64,000 bases of DNA from Megamerina dolium (Eukaryota > Arthropoda > Insecta > Diptera > Megamerinidae), in the NCBI GenBank assembly GCA_963854835.1, contig OY978525.1:82621855-82685854 (forward strand), written 5' to 3'. The notes below the pieces were generated by a model. The model was not told the DNA's origin, did no database searches, and was given only the letters and a program-made list of their open reading frames with translations. Position numbers and translations under genes: made by a program. This document shows, one piece after another, positions 20,613 to 31,017 of this stretch (its first letter is position 1; every line of letters begins with the position of its first letter).

Positions 20613-22480
20613 ATGGCCAGACCGTAAGTATTGATTTTTTTCTTATTGCATGTTATAAATGAATATATTAGGTATAATACATATGGATTTTACTACAAAA
20701 ATAAAATATAGTATGATTACTGCAACGGTAAAAATATGTTGTGTCACCTGTGGGTCACACTGGGCATTATTATTTATTATTGGTCGTATTGCTTAGTGGT
20801 GATGAGATTTTCGAGCTTGTTTTCGTCTAGAATATTGACCTTAGATGAGATTATTGATGAGTTGAACGCCGAGGAAGACCCAGGTGATATTATTTTATTT
20901 CCTCCGGATGATGGTGCGGTAACAGACGAAGACAGTGGAGATGAATACGAAGCAGACATTCTGCATCTTTCTAGTCGCATGCTCCGGTTTCAAGTAGAAT
21001 TACGAAGTAGACCTTCTGTCTCAAGGGAAAACTATCAGGAGGAAGAGGGAGAAAAAATCGACGTTCCAGTACAGAAAAAGAAGAAAAAAGAAATTACCAT
21101 AAAATATGGTACACCGAAACTTCTTTTACGTCGTGCGGTAAAAGAGACTGTGATGAAGACGTTTTTACTAATTTACAAGAAGACATGACTGCCGTTGAGT
21201 GTTTCGAATTGCTGTATACTGATGAAATTGTTCAATTTATTGCAAATATGAGCAATTTGTATGCTTTACAAAGAAATCACACTCTCAATGTAATATCTGA
21301 TGAAATTAGAGTGTACATTGCTTGAGACCATAGTATATGACAATGTTCTGGGAAGTAAAGAGTGACAGCCATAATGAGCTAGTAGCTGGCAGCAAGCGGC
21401 GAAATAGAAAATTCGAGATTCAGCAATATATTCATATTTGTGACGGTACCGCCTTAATATCAAATGATAAATTTGTGAAAGCTCGCGGATATTTCACAAA
21501 ATTGAACGAAAATTTTAAAGGGATTTTTGAAAAAGCATATTTCCTTTGATAAAACTATAGTACCATACTTCGGAAAACTTGGTACAAAACAGCACATACA
21601 CGGAAAATCAATAAGGTTTGGTTACAAGCTTTGGTCAGCAACTTTATCAAGGTGCGTCTGGCTCTACACTCAAGATGCAGTCAGATATGGGCCTAGGAGG
21701 TGCAGTTATTTTGGAACTCCATTCTAGATTACCACCAGAATTGGGAACATACAATTTATACTTTTATAATGTTTTACTGGTTTGCCATTACTAAAGTATT
21801 TACGGAAACAGAATGTTGGGGGAACTGGTACCGTTCGTGAAAAGCGGTAAGTAAATTGCAAACTGCTAAATTCTAAAGACATAAGGGAAAAGCCTAGAGG
21901 TGAGGTATGCGATCAAATGTCTGGAAAAATTATTGCCGCTAAATGGCATGACAGTACTATCGTGACCATTGCGTCTAACTGCCACGGATTTACTCCTATC
22001 ATAAAAGTCGATCGAATTGGATTCAAAAATAAAAAGCGGTCGAAAATTCAGGTGAATTGCCCAGCTGTCATCAGGATGTACAACAAGTTCATGGGCGGAG
22101 TTGACTATTTTGATGAAAATGTTAACTCCATGAGAGTAGGCCTTCGCGGCAAGAAGTGATGGTTCCCTTTGTTTGCTTTTGGGTTAGATGCGGCTTGTCA
22201 AAATGCATGGATTATAAAAAGGCAATCAGCTAATGATTGGAACTACTATGATTTTCGTAGAAATGTACTACCATTTACTTACAAAAATATGGTCATCCTC
22301 AAGCGCGTGATTCTTCTTGTGGAGCTCCAGTGCAGATTAGAGTGCCTAGTGTGGTGAGTTCTGCAGGTGGAGCAAAAGATCACATTGAAAAACCCTGTTC
22401 GCAGCGGCGTTGCGGACACAAAAACGAGAAATTTTTGCTAAGTGTAATATCGGTTTGCACGTAAAGTGTTTTCCACAATC
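20613..22480 (+). pseudogene. piggyBac-like transposase, frameshifted
   Basis: piggyBac transposases cut and paste at TTAA. A short first exon ATGGCCAGACC (20613-20623) is followed by GTAAGT. An acceptor at TTCGTCTAG (ends 20830) restores frame into ILTLDEIIDELNAEEDPGD, giving MARP at the start, typical of the family. After the acidic N-terminus the frame shifts near 21150 and again near 21300. Later blocks are SFDKTIVPYFGKLGTKQHIH (catalytic Asp), IRFGYKLWSATLS, VNCPAVIRMYNKFMGGVDYF and DAACQNAWIIKRQS. A C-terminal Cys/His finger is visible near 22390-22470 in shifted frames (CSQRRCGHK, then GLHVKCF). It is inactive. Confidence 0.88.
20741..20764 (-). repeat. inverted copy of the piggyBac palindrome
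   Basis: GTGTCACCTGTGGGTCACAC plus TGGG is the reverse complement of a CCCAGTGTGACC... version of the motif at 20383. It lies inside the inferred first intron of the transposase. Confidence 0.55.
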
Positions 22481-22582
22481 AATAAGCTTTTAATTCTTGT
22501 TCATAAATAAATGTTTTTGTAAAAAAAACACTGATGTTACTTCTATAGAAATAAAAAAAATGCACGAACAGTTTACACATAG

Positions 22583-22606
22583 CCCAGTGTCACCTTTAGG
22601 TGACAC
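22583..22606 (+). repeat. palindromic motif near piggyBac right end
   Basis: CCCAGTGTCACCTTTAGGTG followed by ACAC contains a perfect 9-bp-arm palindrome (GTGTCACCT, two bases, AGGTGACAC). It lies about 100 bp past the last recognisable piggyBac coding. Confidence 0.6.
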
Positions 22607-22639
22607 AGCTATAAAAAAGTGGTGGTAGTTATTTTATTT

Positions 22640-23390
22640 ATATATATTTTTTTATATACCATTTGTACTAATACCATTTAGTAAGAGAAATGGTTTCTTT
22701 TTTCTTTAACACAGCCATGGGAATTGAAGAGTTAATAATCGGCTTTCATACTGTAAAATTACCGTGCCTTGAGTGAATATATCTTGATGAAGTGGCAGGA
22801 TCGTTGGGACAACAGCACCAACAGTCGCGTGATATATAGGTTTGCACTGGGGGTGTGCGCGTTCGCAGGGGATCCAAAATTCTGTTTCAAACTGAGTTTT
22901 TTTTCTGCTGACGAGCCATGTGTCTTTCAATGCTTTTTTGTATGAGACGCACTTGAGCGAAAGTAAGAAGGGTATGTGCGGTGCAGATATTGAAGACTGG
23001 TTACACGTGCTGTTTGTGTGCACTCGGAGCTTAGAGATCGAGGTACAGCCGTTCGCACTGCAATAAAACAAATCACCTCCAACGCCCTTGCTGGTACCGA
23101 TGGTTTTGCTTTTATGTTTAGTTCGAGTCGTACTATTTATTTTTCTATTCAATTACGTAGGAATGTGCGAGTGTTGACCACCATTCCGGAGCTGAGTGGT
23201 GGCTCCACTGGTAATAGCTTCGGCTACCAGGATCTGGGGATCAGGAGTCCTTAGAGTTTGCTGATTTTCGGGAACGGCTCTTCGGGAGCATAGACCAGCA
23301 GAAGCTTAATATGAGCCTCAATTTTCACCACGCACCACGGTAGTACGGGTTTGAATTCTTTTAGTCCTACGAGGCGATTATCATCGCTTA
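22640..23390. other. unidentified segment between piggyBac and RTE copy
   Basis: It is less AT-rich than its surroundings. A 148-codon minus-strand frame (22706-23152) and a 60-codon minus frame (23251-23433, ending LLLVYAPEEPFPKISKL) do not match any family I know. It may be an untranslated or gag-like part of an unrecognised retroelement. Confidence 0.35.
22706..23152 (-). CDS. hypothetical 148-codon open frame
   Basis: I do not recognise it. The product would be basic, with several scattered cysteines and no hydrophobic segment. It lies in the unidentified segment above and has no convincing neighbours. It may be a chance frame. Confidence 0.15.
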   Translation of the reverse strand: MNRKINSTTRTKHKSKTIGTSKGVGGDLFYCSANGCTSISKLRVHTNSTCNQSSISAPHIPFLLSLKCVSYKKALKDTWLVSRKKTQFETEFWIPCERAHPQCKPIYHATVGAVVPTILPLHQDIFTQGTVILQYESRLLTLQFPWLC

Positions 23391-23395
23391 ATTTA

Positions 23396-24556
23396 ATACG
23401 TTGCGTATTGAGAAGATCTCCCGAACTCCACAATCACGGATGATAGTATAGATGTTCCATCACCCGACCATGTTGAGGTCAGAGAGGATATTTCTAAGCT
23501 GAAAAACAACAAAGCTGCAGGTGCTGATGGCCTGCCTGCAGAGTTGTTTAAGACCGAGGATGATGAGCTGCTCACTAGCTTGCACCAGCTCATAAACAGA
23601 ATATGGTCGGATGAAAGAAGTCTGTCCCGTAAATAAGAAAGGAGACCCCACAATTTGCGCCAACTACTGGAGAAAGTAATACGAAGTGCTGATCTACTAC
23701 ATAATGGCACTATCTTCAGCATAATTTTCATGCTGTTATCGTATGCTGATAATATTTACATAATCGGTATGAACACGCGCGCAGTCAGTGCAGCATTCTC
23801 AGAGCTAGAAAGAGAGTCGCGTCGAATAGATCTCACTGTGAACGAGTGCAAGACAAAGTACTTAGTAACAACAAATAAAGAGCCTTGGCGTCTTAGGCAG
23901 CACATCATTGTGGATAACTATGCTTATGAAATAGTGAAGGACTTTATCTGTCTGGGAACTAGCATTAACACCAGTAATGGCGTCAGCCTAGAGATATTGC
24001 GAAGGATCACTCTTGCTAACAGGTGCTACTTTGGGCTAAGTAAGATATTGAGAAATCGAGACCTATCTCGAGTAACGAAAACCACACTATGCAAGTCTCT
24101 CATCATACCTGTGTTTACATATGGCGCCGAAGCTTGGACAATTTCCACATCAGATGAGAGAATGCTCGGAGTTTTCGAGAGAAAAGTTCTACCTATTGGA
24201 CCTATTTGTGTTGGTGGCGAGCATCGAATAAGGTACAACCATGAGCTGTATGAGTTGTATGCTGATACCAACATATTAAAACGCATTGAAATTCAGCGGT
24301 AGCGCTGGCTAGGTCGTGTTCAACAAATGGAAAACCGCGCTTAGGCTAAGAAGATGCTATATTTGGAACCCGCTGATGGACGATGCAGAAGAGGCAGGCC
24401 TAACCTCCAGTTTAAAGACCAAGAACTGTAGACCTTCTCAGGGTTTGGAATTTCTAACTGTCGCCAATTCGCAAAGGAAAGGGTTGGCTGGCGAAGCATA
24501 CTAGATTTAGCCTAAATCGATTTTCGGTTGTAATGGCCACATAAGTAAGTAAGTAA
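23396..24556 (+). mobile_element. RTE-like LINE copy, internally deleted
   Basis: The frame begins in the RT finger region with ISKLKNNKAAGADGLPAELF, then loses most of the fingers and palm through a deletion near 23630-23670. It resumes at LEKVIRSADLLHNGTIF. The catalytic box reads SYADNIYIIG, so the second Asp of YADD is Asn. The C-terminal part (TKTTLCKSLIIPVFTYGAEA, HRIRYNHELYELYADTNI, GRCRRGRPNLQFKDQ) is readable in shifted frames. The 3' end is a TAAGTAAGTAAGTAA tail (about 24542-24556), matching the other copies. It cannot polymerise. Confidence 0.88.
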
Positions 24557-24609
24557 AACAGCCAATAATCAATCAAACCCTTGGGACATTCGTAGATGAA
24601 AACACCTTA

Positions 24610-24895
24610 ACAAAATGTCCGAGCAGTTCAGTATTCACCTTTAACATTTGGCAGGGCACAGGGATATACCAAAAAAGCTTGGCATTACATCACCTGACTT
24701 TTGCCGAAGTCGTGGCGAAGAGGTGTCTATAACTCACCTTACTTATATACTATACTTCACCTGATGGGATGGTTTCAACAAGCTTTACTTGATCTACATA
24801 AGTCCGTGGCAGCGGATGGCCGTAACAACCGAAGGAGAATAATAGCGCCTACGATAAGATTAGATCTTTTGTGCCAACCTAACCTAACGTAGCCT
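24610..24895 (+). mobile_element. LOA/R1-type LINE 3' fragment
   Basis: One frame gives RDIPKKLGITSPDFCRSRGE, which resembles the C-terminal zinc region of LOA-like proteins (a Cys followed by a degraded Cys). The stretch ends in CCAACCTAACCTAACG, a CTAACC-type tail common at LINE 3' ends in insects. It is only a short remnant. Confidence 0.45.
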
Positions 24896-25275
24896 CGTTG
24901 CCCTATATACTGAACAAATTCCCCATATTATGCCTGCAAAACAAAGTTCTGATTAACAACCTAATAATAAATCCTATTTGGACATAAGACATCCAAATGT
25001 GAGGTAGTCCGTCAGCGTCGAAAAAGAAAAGCTCGAAACAGTGCATTCAAAAATAGATGGAAACACCACAAGAGTTCAATTGTAGGTTTAAAACGGTAAC
25101 ATCCAAAGGGACCTAAATATTGCTTTAACTAAAGATAAAATAACGCATCCAAACACAAAGACCCGTACTTATAGTCAAAGCTAAAATCATTTTAAAGGTA
25201 GAATAGACTCTTTTGATATACCTGCCATAGAAAAATATATCAAAAACCCGATTCTAACTTTAAGATGATTAAAAC
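24896..25275 (+). mobile_element. Jockey-like LINE 3' fragment
   Basis: Shifted frames give NKVLINNLIINPIWT, RDLNIALTKDKITHPN and FKGRIDSFDIPAIEKYIKNP. They correspond in order to the C-terminal part of the RT protein at 17237-17656. It is heavily decayed. Confidence 0.55.
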
Positions 25276-25434
25276 TATATATTATAATCACAATACTAAG
25301 CAGAGGCCATCAACGAAAAAATGGGAGATAGAACTTAGGCAGGAGCCAGAAGTACCTGAAAATATCAACCGTATAAAACTTAAGTTTGAACATTAATGAC
25401 GCTATTTTATTCATTATTATTTGACAGATTTCAG

Positions 25435-25723
25435 TGGTTAACGCTCTCAGTGAGTTTGTAAACATGAGAGAAATTTTGTGATCGTTATGCAAGCAATACT
25501 TTAATTTCAAAGGCTTAAGTTCAACCGATATTAAAGCGGAACTGGATTCTATTTTGGGTTAATCTGCTCCCTCATTTAGAATAGTAAAATATTGAGTGGC
25601 AAATTTGAAAGAGGGCGTACGAATTGCCAAGAGAAATATCGCAGTTCTCGACCAAATGAGGCCATCACGCTAGAAACGATGAAAAAAATCCAGAATGTGG
25701 TATTGAATGACCGTCGAAGGTAC
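25435..25723 (+). pseudogene. mariner transposase, left half, interrupted by copia
   Basis: This follows the irritans-like family seen at 2434 and 63157. CAGTGAGTTTGTAAACATGA leads into the HTH region, then AAAAAAATCCAGAATGTGGT. The match stops at 25718-25723 (GGTAC), exactly where the copia LTR begins. The continuation resumes at 36855. Confidence 0.75.
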
Positions 25724-25921
25724 TATTGAATATCAACATCTCTATATACTTACTTGTTATATATGTATTTGTTATTGATTGATTGTGTTTGCAAATCGAA
25801 TACGAATAATGTTTTCAAATGTGAGTATTAAAATCTTATTAAATCTTTTTCACTCTGATTATAACTTCTAATAAACGAACACATATTTATTTTGAACTCT
25901 ATTGGGCATATTATTTCAATA
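25724..25921 (+). repeat. copia-type element, left LTR
   Basis: This 198-bp LTR begins TATTGAATATCAACATC and ends CAATA, with the flanking 5-bp GGTAC matching AGTAC after the right LTR. The next bases, AATTATGGGCCCAGAATCC, match the copia-type primer site complementary to an internal part of initiator tRNA-Met. Parts of the right LTR are at 30275-30378 and 36763-36854. Confidence 0.8.
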
Positions 25922-26049
25922 AATTATGGGCCCAGAATCCAAACTAGAGATTATAAGAAGTGCAATATAAACTGTAGAGAGCCCAGTTTGTAAAATTGAT
26001 AAAAGGGATAATAAAGAAATAAAGGAATAAAAACATTTTTACAATTAAA

Positions 26050-26640
26050 ATGGCGACGGTGACCAGCCGAATACCGTTGCTTAATGGGACGAATTACGTA
26101 ACATGTAAGCATCAAATAGAGATAGTTCTGCAGAAGGGAAGATTGTTGAAAATGGTGCATGGCGAAGATGAAAGACCCGTGGTGTTGGAAATAACAGAAT
26201 CCGCTACAGAGGAGCAGCAAAAAGAGTCCGAAAACTAATGAGATATGGCTGCAAGAGCTGAATTAATAATTAATGCAACACAGAACACACAGATATTACT
26301 CTGAAAAATCGTCAGGATTTATAACTGCAATAAAAGCAATTGTAATAGTACCATAAGACAGACTGGTAACACATGGTGTGTTAGATATTTTACTCTCTCA
26401 AAACTTTTTACGAGCAGAAATTATTCACACCGTGGCGTATATAAGAAATCGATATCCTCCTACTCGTTTAAATTTAAATAAAATACCAGAAGTAATTTGG
26501 ACTGGAAGAACACCTACAGTAAAGCATTTGCGTCAAATTGGATGTAAATCATTTGGATTAGATAAACAGAAAGAAAAATCTAATTGGATTTTAGAAGTTA
26601 CGAATATGTTCTAGTAGGTTATTCAGAAAAAGGTTTTAGA
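26050..26640 (+). pseudogene. copia gag start and integrase fragment
   Basis: The ATG at 26050 opens VTSRIPLLNGTNYVTCKHQI, the conserved start of copia-type gag, and stops after 62 codons at 26238. From about 26355 frames give LLSQNFLRAEIIHTVAYIRN and PEVIWTGRTPTVKHLRQIGC, the end of the copia integrase core. The zinc knuckle, protease and most of the integrase are deleted. Confidence 0.85.
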
Positions 26641-26984
26641 AAAAGAATTCGAAGTAAAAATGGACCAAATTCAAAATGAAAATAATGGTTTTTATGAATT
26701 TGAAATAAATGAGAATAAATATAAAACGAAAAAAGAAAATGAAATATATGAAAATACAGGAGATAAAGTTCAATTATAGAATCAGAGAAAGAAAATTACC
26801 CTGTAGTTCAGAAGATTTGAATAAATCTCAACATACGCCATAAAGAGATGATTATATTCAAATAAACCCAATTAACCGAAATGAAGAACTTGTAAAACAG
26901 TTATCTCCAAAGTTACTGATGATCCTAAAATTGTTACAGAAATGATATTTGCTGAATATCAATCGTTATTGAAAAATGGAAAAA

Positions 26985-27190
26985 TGGAAAAGCTTCTTAA
27001 AGAACTTTGTGACAAAGCTTAGAAAAGTGATGTCACAAGAGTTGTTCCATTCAGAACCGGCTAAAATAAGTAGATTCCTTCTAATACTGTCCAAAATTTA
27101 CACGCACAACAACAATGGAAGAGAAGCTCGGCCAAAGAGCCCTTCGGTGCTTTTAAGTACCACGTATTTATTTTATTTTTTATTTATTGA
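26985..27190 (+). mobile_element. tRNA-derived SINE, 5'-truncated, in copia
   Basis: This matches the body and 3' end of the SINE family: AAGCTTCTTAAAGAACTTTG, GTGATGTCACAAG, CCTTCTAATACTGTCC and GGAAGAGAAGCTCGGCC. It ends in an (ATTT)-rich tail. The tRNA head is absent. Copia pol sequence lies on both sides. Confidence 0.8.
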
Positions 27191-27335
27191 AAAATAGTAC
27201 CTGGGAACTAGTTGACTTGCCTGAAGGAAGTTCACCCGTTGGTTGTAAATAGATTTTTAAAACTAAGTACAAACCATATGTATCAGTAGAAAAGAGAAAA
27301 ATAAGACTTGTGGAGAAAGGCTGTTCGCAGCAATA
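27191..27335 (+). pseudogene. copia reverse transcriptase, first block
   Basis: The frame TWELVDLPEGSSPVGCKWIF is followed by KTKYKPYVSVEKRKIRLVEK and GCSQQY, the start of the copia RT. It stops at about 27335 where an unidentified insert begins. The next RT block resumes at 29436. Confidence 0.85.
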
Positions 27336-27976
27336 CTGTGTTATGTTTATGTGTGTGTGTTTTAATAATTTCATTACTTTTGCTTGCCTTATTGAACCTA
27401 GCGCAGCACGCCGGATTTGGTGAAGGTCACAAGGTCGCACTTACATGCTCATAAATTCGTACTGCCTCAAGGCAATGTTTGAATTTTAGAGATTTTCAAT
27501 GTTTTACTTCTAGAGATTTTTGAGAAATGCCAGAAGGCAATGTTTCTACATTAATTCTCTGTTCAGGATTGATTCTTTTATTCATATTATAGTTCTTTTA
27601 TACAAATTTTATGAGTACTTAAATTCTATCTCTTCTTTTTCTTAATTTACATATTCTAAAGTGGAGCTTCTCTGTCCAATTCGCTCCACTTACTATTCCT
27701 TTAACCGTTTTCACTCAAAGTGGTCGGGTTACAAAATTTGATTGATTATAATCGATTGCTTTGGCTGTGTCAGCAATTTGTGTATTTATGTGATTTAGCG
27801 AAATTGCTGTATACATTGTGGGTTGTTTAAGTTATATAATATATTTTATATTGTTTATGTGATTTAGAATGTTTATGTTTATGTGATACATTGTATATTG
27901 TTTAAGTTCGGTGTGCTTACACACACACGGTATGTACTTGTGAGTTAATGCTACATCAGAATATATTATTTATATA
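27336..27976. other. unidentified insert in copia RT
   Basis: No coding is seen. TG-rich sequence occurs near the start (ATGTTTATGTGTGTGTG) and end (TACACACACACGG). A perfect 8-bp stem AGTGGAGC/GCTCCACT lies at about 27660-27690. A solo LTR or MITE is possible. It sits between two copia RT blocks and next to the mariner at 27977. Confidence 0.35.
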
Positions 27977-28112
27977 TCAGGTGTAGAAAAATGATATTAT
28001 CGTTCTTAAAGAAAAAAAAACCCATTATTTTAAAGTGAGAAGATAAAAATATATTATTCAAAGTATTGGCCATCGCTTTCTACATATATTGACCACCTTT
28101 CAGGCAATTTGT

Positions 28113-28973
28113 TCATACTACTCCAAGATAATTATTCGTCAATTGATGAAAACTATTCACAGACCCAATTTTCCAGTTCTTCAGATGTTTTAAGTGCGTG
28201 GCCTTAAGTGGGGCTTTCGATGAAAACAAGTGATAATTGGAAGGAGCCAAGTGTGGTCCATACGGCGGGTGGAGTAACAAATCCCAGCCAAGCGATTTGA
28301 TCGTATCTTGAACCAGTTTTTCTTTTTGTGCCGGTGCATTGTCGTGGAACATTCTGGCTGTTTTTCGATCAATATTACCAGTGTCAACAGGTTCCAGAAG
28401 CTCATGGTACACAATACACTCCTGATCCCACTAAACACACGGCATCCTCTTCTTTCTAAAGCGATCCGGTCTTGCGGTCGATTTTGATGTTCGGCCTGGT
28501 GTAGTCCATGATTATTTGTGTTTAGGATTCTCAAAATAAATATACTTTTTATCACCAGTTACAATTTGATGCAAAAAATTCTTTCTTTCTTGTCTTTGAA
28601 GCAACATTTCACAAGTGTTTCGGTTTTCCATTTGTGGCTCAGCTAATTCACACACACATGTGGCACATATTCCACTCTTCTGGATCATTTCCATAGCTTT
28701 TAAACAGTTGAAAATTGTTTTTTGTGTAACATTTCTGTTGACTTAAAGTGTCATCTTGCAATGCTTGCAATACGGTGTCTTCAAACTTTTTCGGTGATTC
28801 TTCATTTCTCAAATCAAAATCATTACCAATTTCTGCATGTTGCTTCTGAAAGAGCATGACCACCATTAGTTTCGATAAGCATTCGATGCGCTTCAGCTGT
28901 ATTTTTCTTTAAAAAAAATATTATTGCAACTTTCCGAAAATGATGATTTTCTGGTACAAAATTTTCCATTTTT
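28113..28973 (-). pseudogene. mariner transposase in copia, frameshifted
   Basis: Read on the minus strand it starts near 28973 with MENFVPENHHF. Then come HRMLIETNGGHAL-type and ESPKKFEDTVLQALQDD blocks, and MENRNTCEMLLQRQERKNFL. IVTGDKKYIYFENPKHK marks the first catalytic site, and FHDNAPAQKEKLVQDTIKSL and HPPYGPHLAPSNYHLF the second and third. The third catalytic Asp reads Asn (PSN). At least four frameshifts are present. Confidence 0.85.
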
Positions 28974-29024
28974 TATTTTAAAAAATACAATGTTGTTTGC
29001 ACAATGACTGGATGTATTCAAAAT

Positions 29025-29372
29025 ATAGGCCAGAAAGGGCCATTGTGATACCACTTAGCTTCTCTTCCAATACTGTTGTGCGTGTTAAATTTGGACAGCA
29101 TTAGAAGAGACCTACTTATATTAGCCGGTTCCGAACGGCAGAACCCTTGTGACATCACTTAAACTTAGTTTTGTCACAGAGCTCTTTTCATAAGCATTTT
29201 CGACAAATTTTTACTGTCAGAAAAATTGCCAATTACTTGCCGACAGATGGGTACCGTTCGGAAAAAAAAAATCTTTTCGATATTAAATTTTGTTATGCTT
29301 CAACCGGGGATTGAACCACCGACCTACAGATCAGTAGGCCAACCCACTAATCACTAAGCTACGGCACCAACT
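29025..29372 (-). mobile_element. tRNA-derived SINE, full length, inside mariner
   Basis: The head is at the right. Read on the minus strand it starts GGTGCCGTAGCTTAGTGATT (box A region) and carries box B as GGTTCAATCCCCGG (antisense CCGGGGATTGAACC at 29315). The body and the tail region TTAGCTTCTCTTCCAATACT lie at the left. It splits the untranslated 5' part of the mariner. Confidence 0.85.
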
Positions 29373-29435
29373 AATAATCTTTAACTGTAGAGCCAAATCT
29401 GTGTTACCGGTAATTTCATATTTCTACACCTGGTA

Positions 29436-30225
29436 TTACGGCTCCAGTTGTCAGAAAAACTTCTATCCGTTTGTTATATGCATTATCTGATGAAAAAACA
29501 TGGAATTATCAGCTAGACATGCCAACGGTGTTTCTAAATGGAGAGCTTGACATATATATGGTGCAACCAGAGGGCTTCATTGCAGAAGTGGATAGGCACA
29601 AAGTTAGAAATTGATATACAACCAGGATCTATATCCATTTCACAAGCAGGATATGTAAGGAATTTTGTAAGTAAATATGGTCAGGATCCGAGGAAGCAGC
29701 ATTGGAATTAAGGAATGAAATAGTTTAGAAATAGTTAAATACTTAAATGCAAGAAAAAAAATTTTTTGTATCAACATTTCGTAATGTTGATACAAACAAT
29801 TTACCATTGATGGGTTAACATTTGTTGGTTTTGTTGGCGCGAACTGGGCTCAAGATACTAATGTTAGAAAATCTCAATCCGGTTTTTGTTTTGTATTCTC
29901 AGGTGCAGTCATATCTTGGAAATCAAGAAAACAACGCGCGGTAGCAACATCAAGTGCTGAAGCTGAAAATATGTCTTTAGCGTAAGCAGCGAAAGAAGCG
30001 TTCTAATTTGTTGGAAGAACTAGGTTACAAACGTACAATACCAATCACAATTTAAAATTATTCACAAAGCGCGCAATGCATGGGCAAATTTGGTGGTCAT
30101 CATTCTCGAACTAACCATATTCACTACAGATACCACTTCATCCGAGAAGTAATTGAAAACAATATTGCGGAAAGCAAATTTATGTCTTAACCAAACTGCT
30201 GGCTAAAATCAAAAATAATTTTTGT
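29436..30225 (+). pseudogene. copia reverse transcriptase and RNase H, second block
   Basis: VVRKTSIRLLYALSDEKTWN is followed by QLDMPTVFLNGELDIYMVQP, where the LDV..AFLNG Asp is kept. After a deletion of the rest of the RT come GANWAQDTNVRKSQSGFCFV, GAVISWKSRKQRAVATSSAE and AEYMSLA-type residues from RNase H. C-terminal LTKLLAKIKNN closes it. Several stops are present. A purine-rich tract TTTAGGAGGCG precedes the right LTR. Confidence 0.85.
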
Positions 30226-30274
30226 ACAACGTCTATGGGAATCACACCAGCAAATAAACGCTGTTTAGGAGGCG

Positions 30275-30378
30275 TATTGAAGAGCAACAACAACAACAAC
30301 AACAACTTGTTGTATGCTTGTTATCTTTAATGCTCCAATTATTGATTAATTGTGTTTATAAATCGAATATTCACATTT
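30275..30378 (+). repeat. copia right LTR, first part
   Basis: TATTGAAGAGCAACAAC matches the left LTR start. It shares TTGATTAATTGTGTTT and AAATCGAATA with the left LTR, then stops near 30378. The remainder is at 36763-36854. A (CAA)n expansion lies near the start. Confidence 0.75.
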
Positions 30379-30554
30379 CCCAATACACATTTTTGCTAAA
30401 TCTCAGTTTGAGATTCATTTGCGAGTCACCAGAATCAGTCCTTTTTCAAATCTCAAACGTTAGTTCTCAAATGCATCTCCAATAACCGTTGATAGTGTTC
30501 TCAAACTAAAAGGCATTATTTTAATATGGAATTTTCCTTTATTTTCAAATTGAG

Positions 30555-30906
30555 TGCCCAGAGTAGCAAACTGAGATCATTTTTGTTTCTCTATTTCAAT
30601 TTACATGTGGATTTAGCTTAAGTAATTATCTATCGTTATTACTTAGTAATCATCTGTTGCGATTCCTACCTTATCTTTGCTATCACTAAACTATCATCTT
30701 CATACTCATCTCTATTATCTTTAGCTCTTTTTCCATTTATTTACTCTGTTATTAGTAGTAAAGCATACATTGTACTTTATATACTTCGCATGTCTAAGCG
30801 TTCAAGTGCATTCATTAAAAACCGTTCAATAAACACATCGTTCGGAAAAAATATTTTTTTGCATAATCAAAAGAAGTATACAAAATCTTTTGTTTTCCCC
30901 GAACCA
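30555..30906 (+). repeat. BEL/Pao element, left LTR
   Basis: The LTR starts TGCCCAGAGTAGCAAACTGA and ends CA. It is followed by TTGGTGACCCAGACGTG, a BEL-type primer site. The right LTR start (34370) matches it over about 75 bp. Confidence 0.85.
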
Positions 30907-31017
30907 TTGGTGACCCAGACGTGTTCCTTCTAACGGATCTCTAAAGTCTTCCACGAGCCGGCAATCTACAATAGTTCAACATATACAGCTGCTTCTCTTC
31001 AATGGTATAATTACAGA

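Larger units (their letters stand above)
27977..29433 (-). mobile_element. mariner with terminal repeats, containing a SINE
   Basis: The left end TCAGGTGTAGAAAAATGATA and right end (reversed) CCAGGTGTAGAAATATGAAA form terminal inverted repeats, flanked by TA at 27975-27976 and 29434-29435. Removing the SINE at 29025-29372 leaves about 1.1 kb, a normal mariner size. Copia RT resumes at 29436, so this element inserted into copia, and the SINE into this element. Confidence 0.85.
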
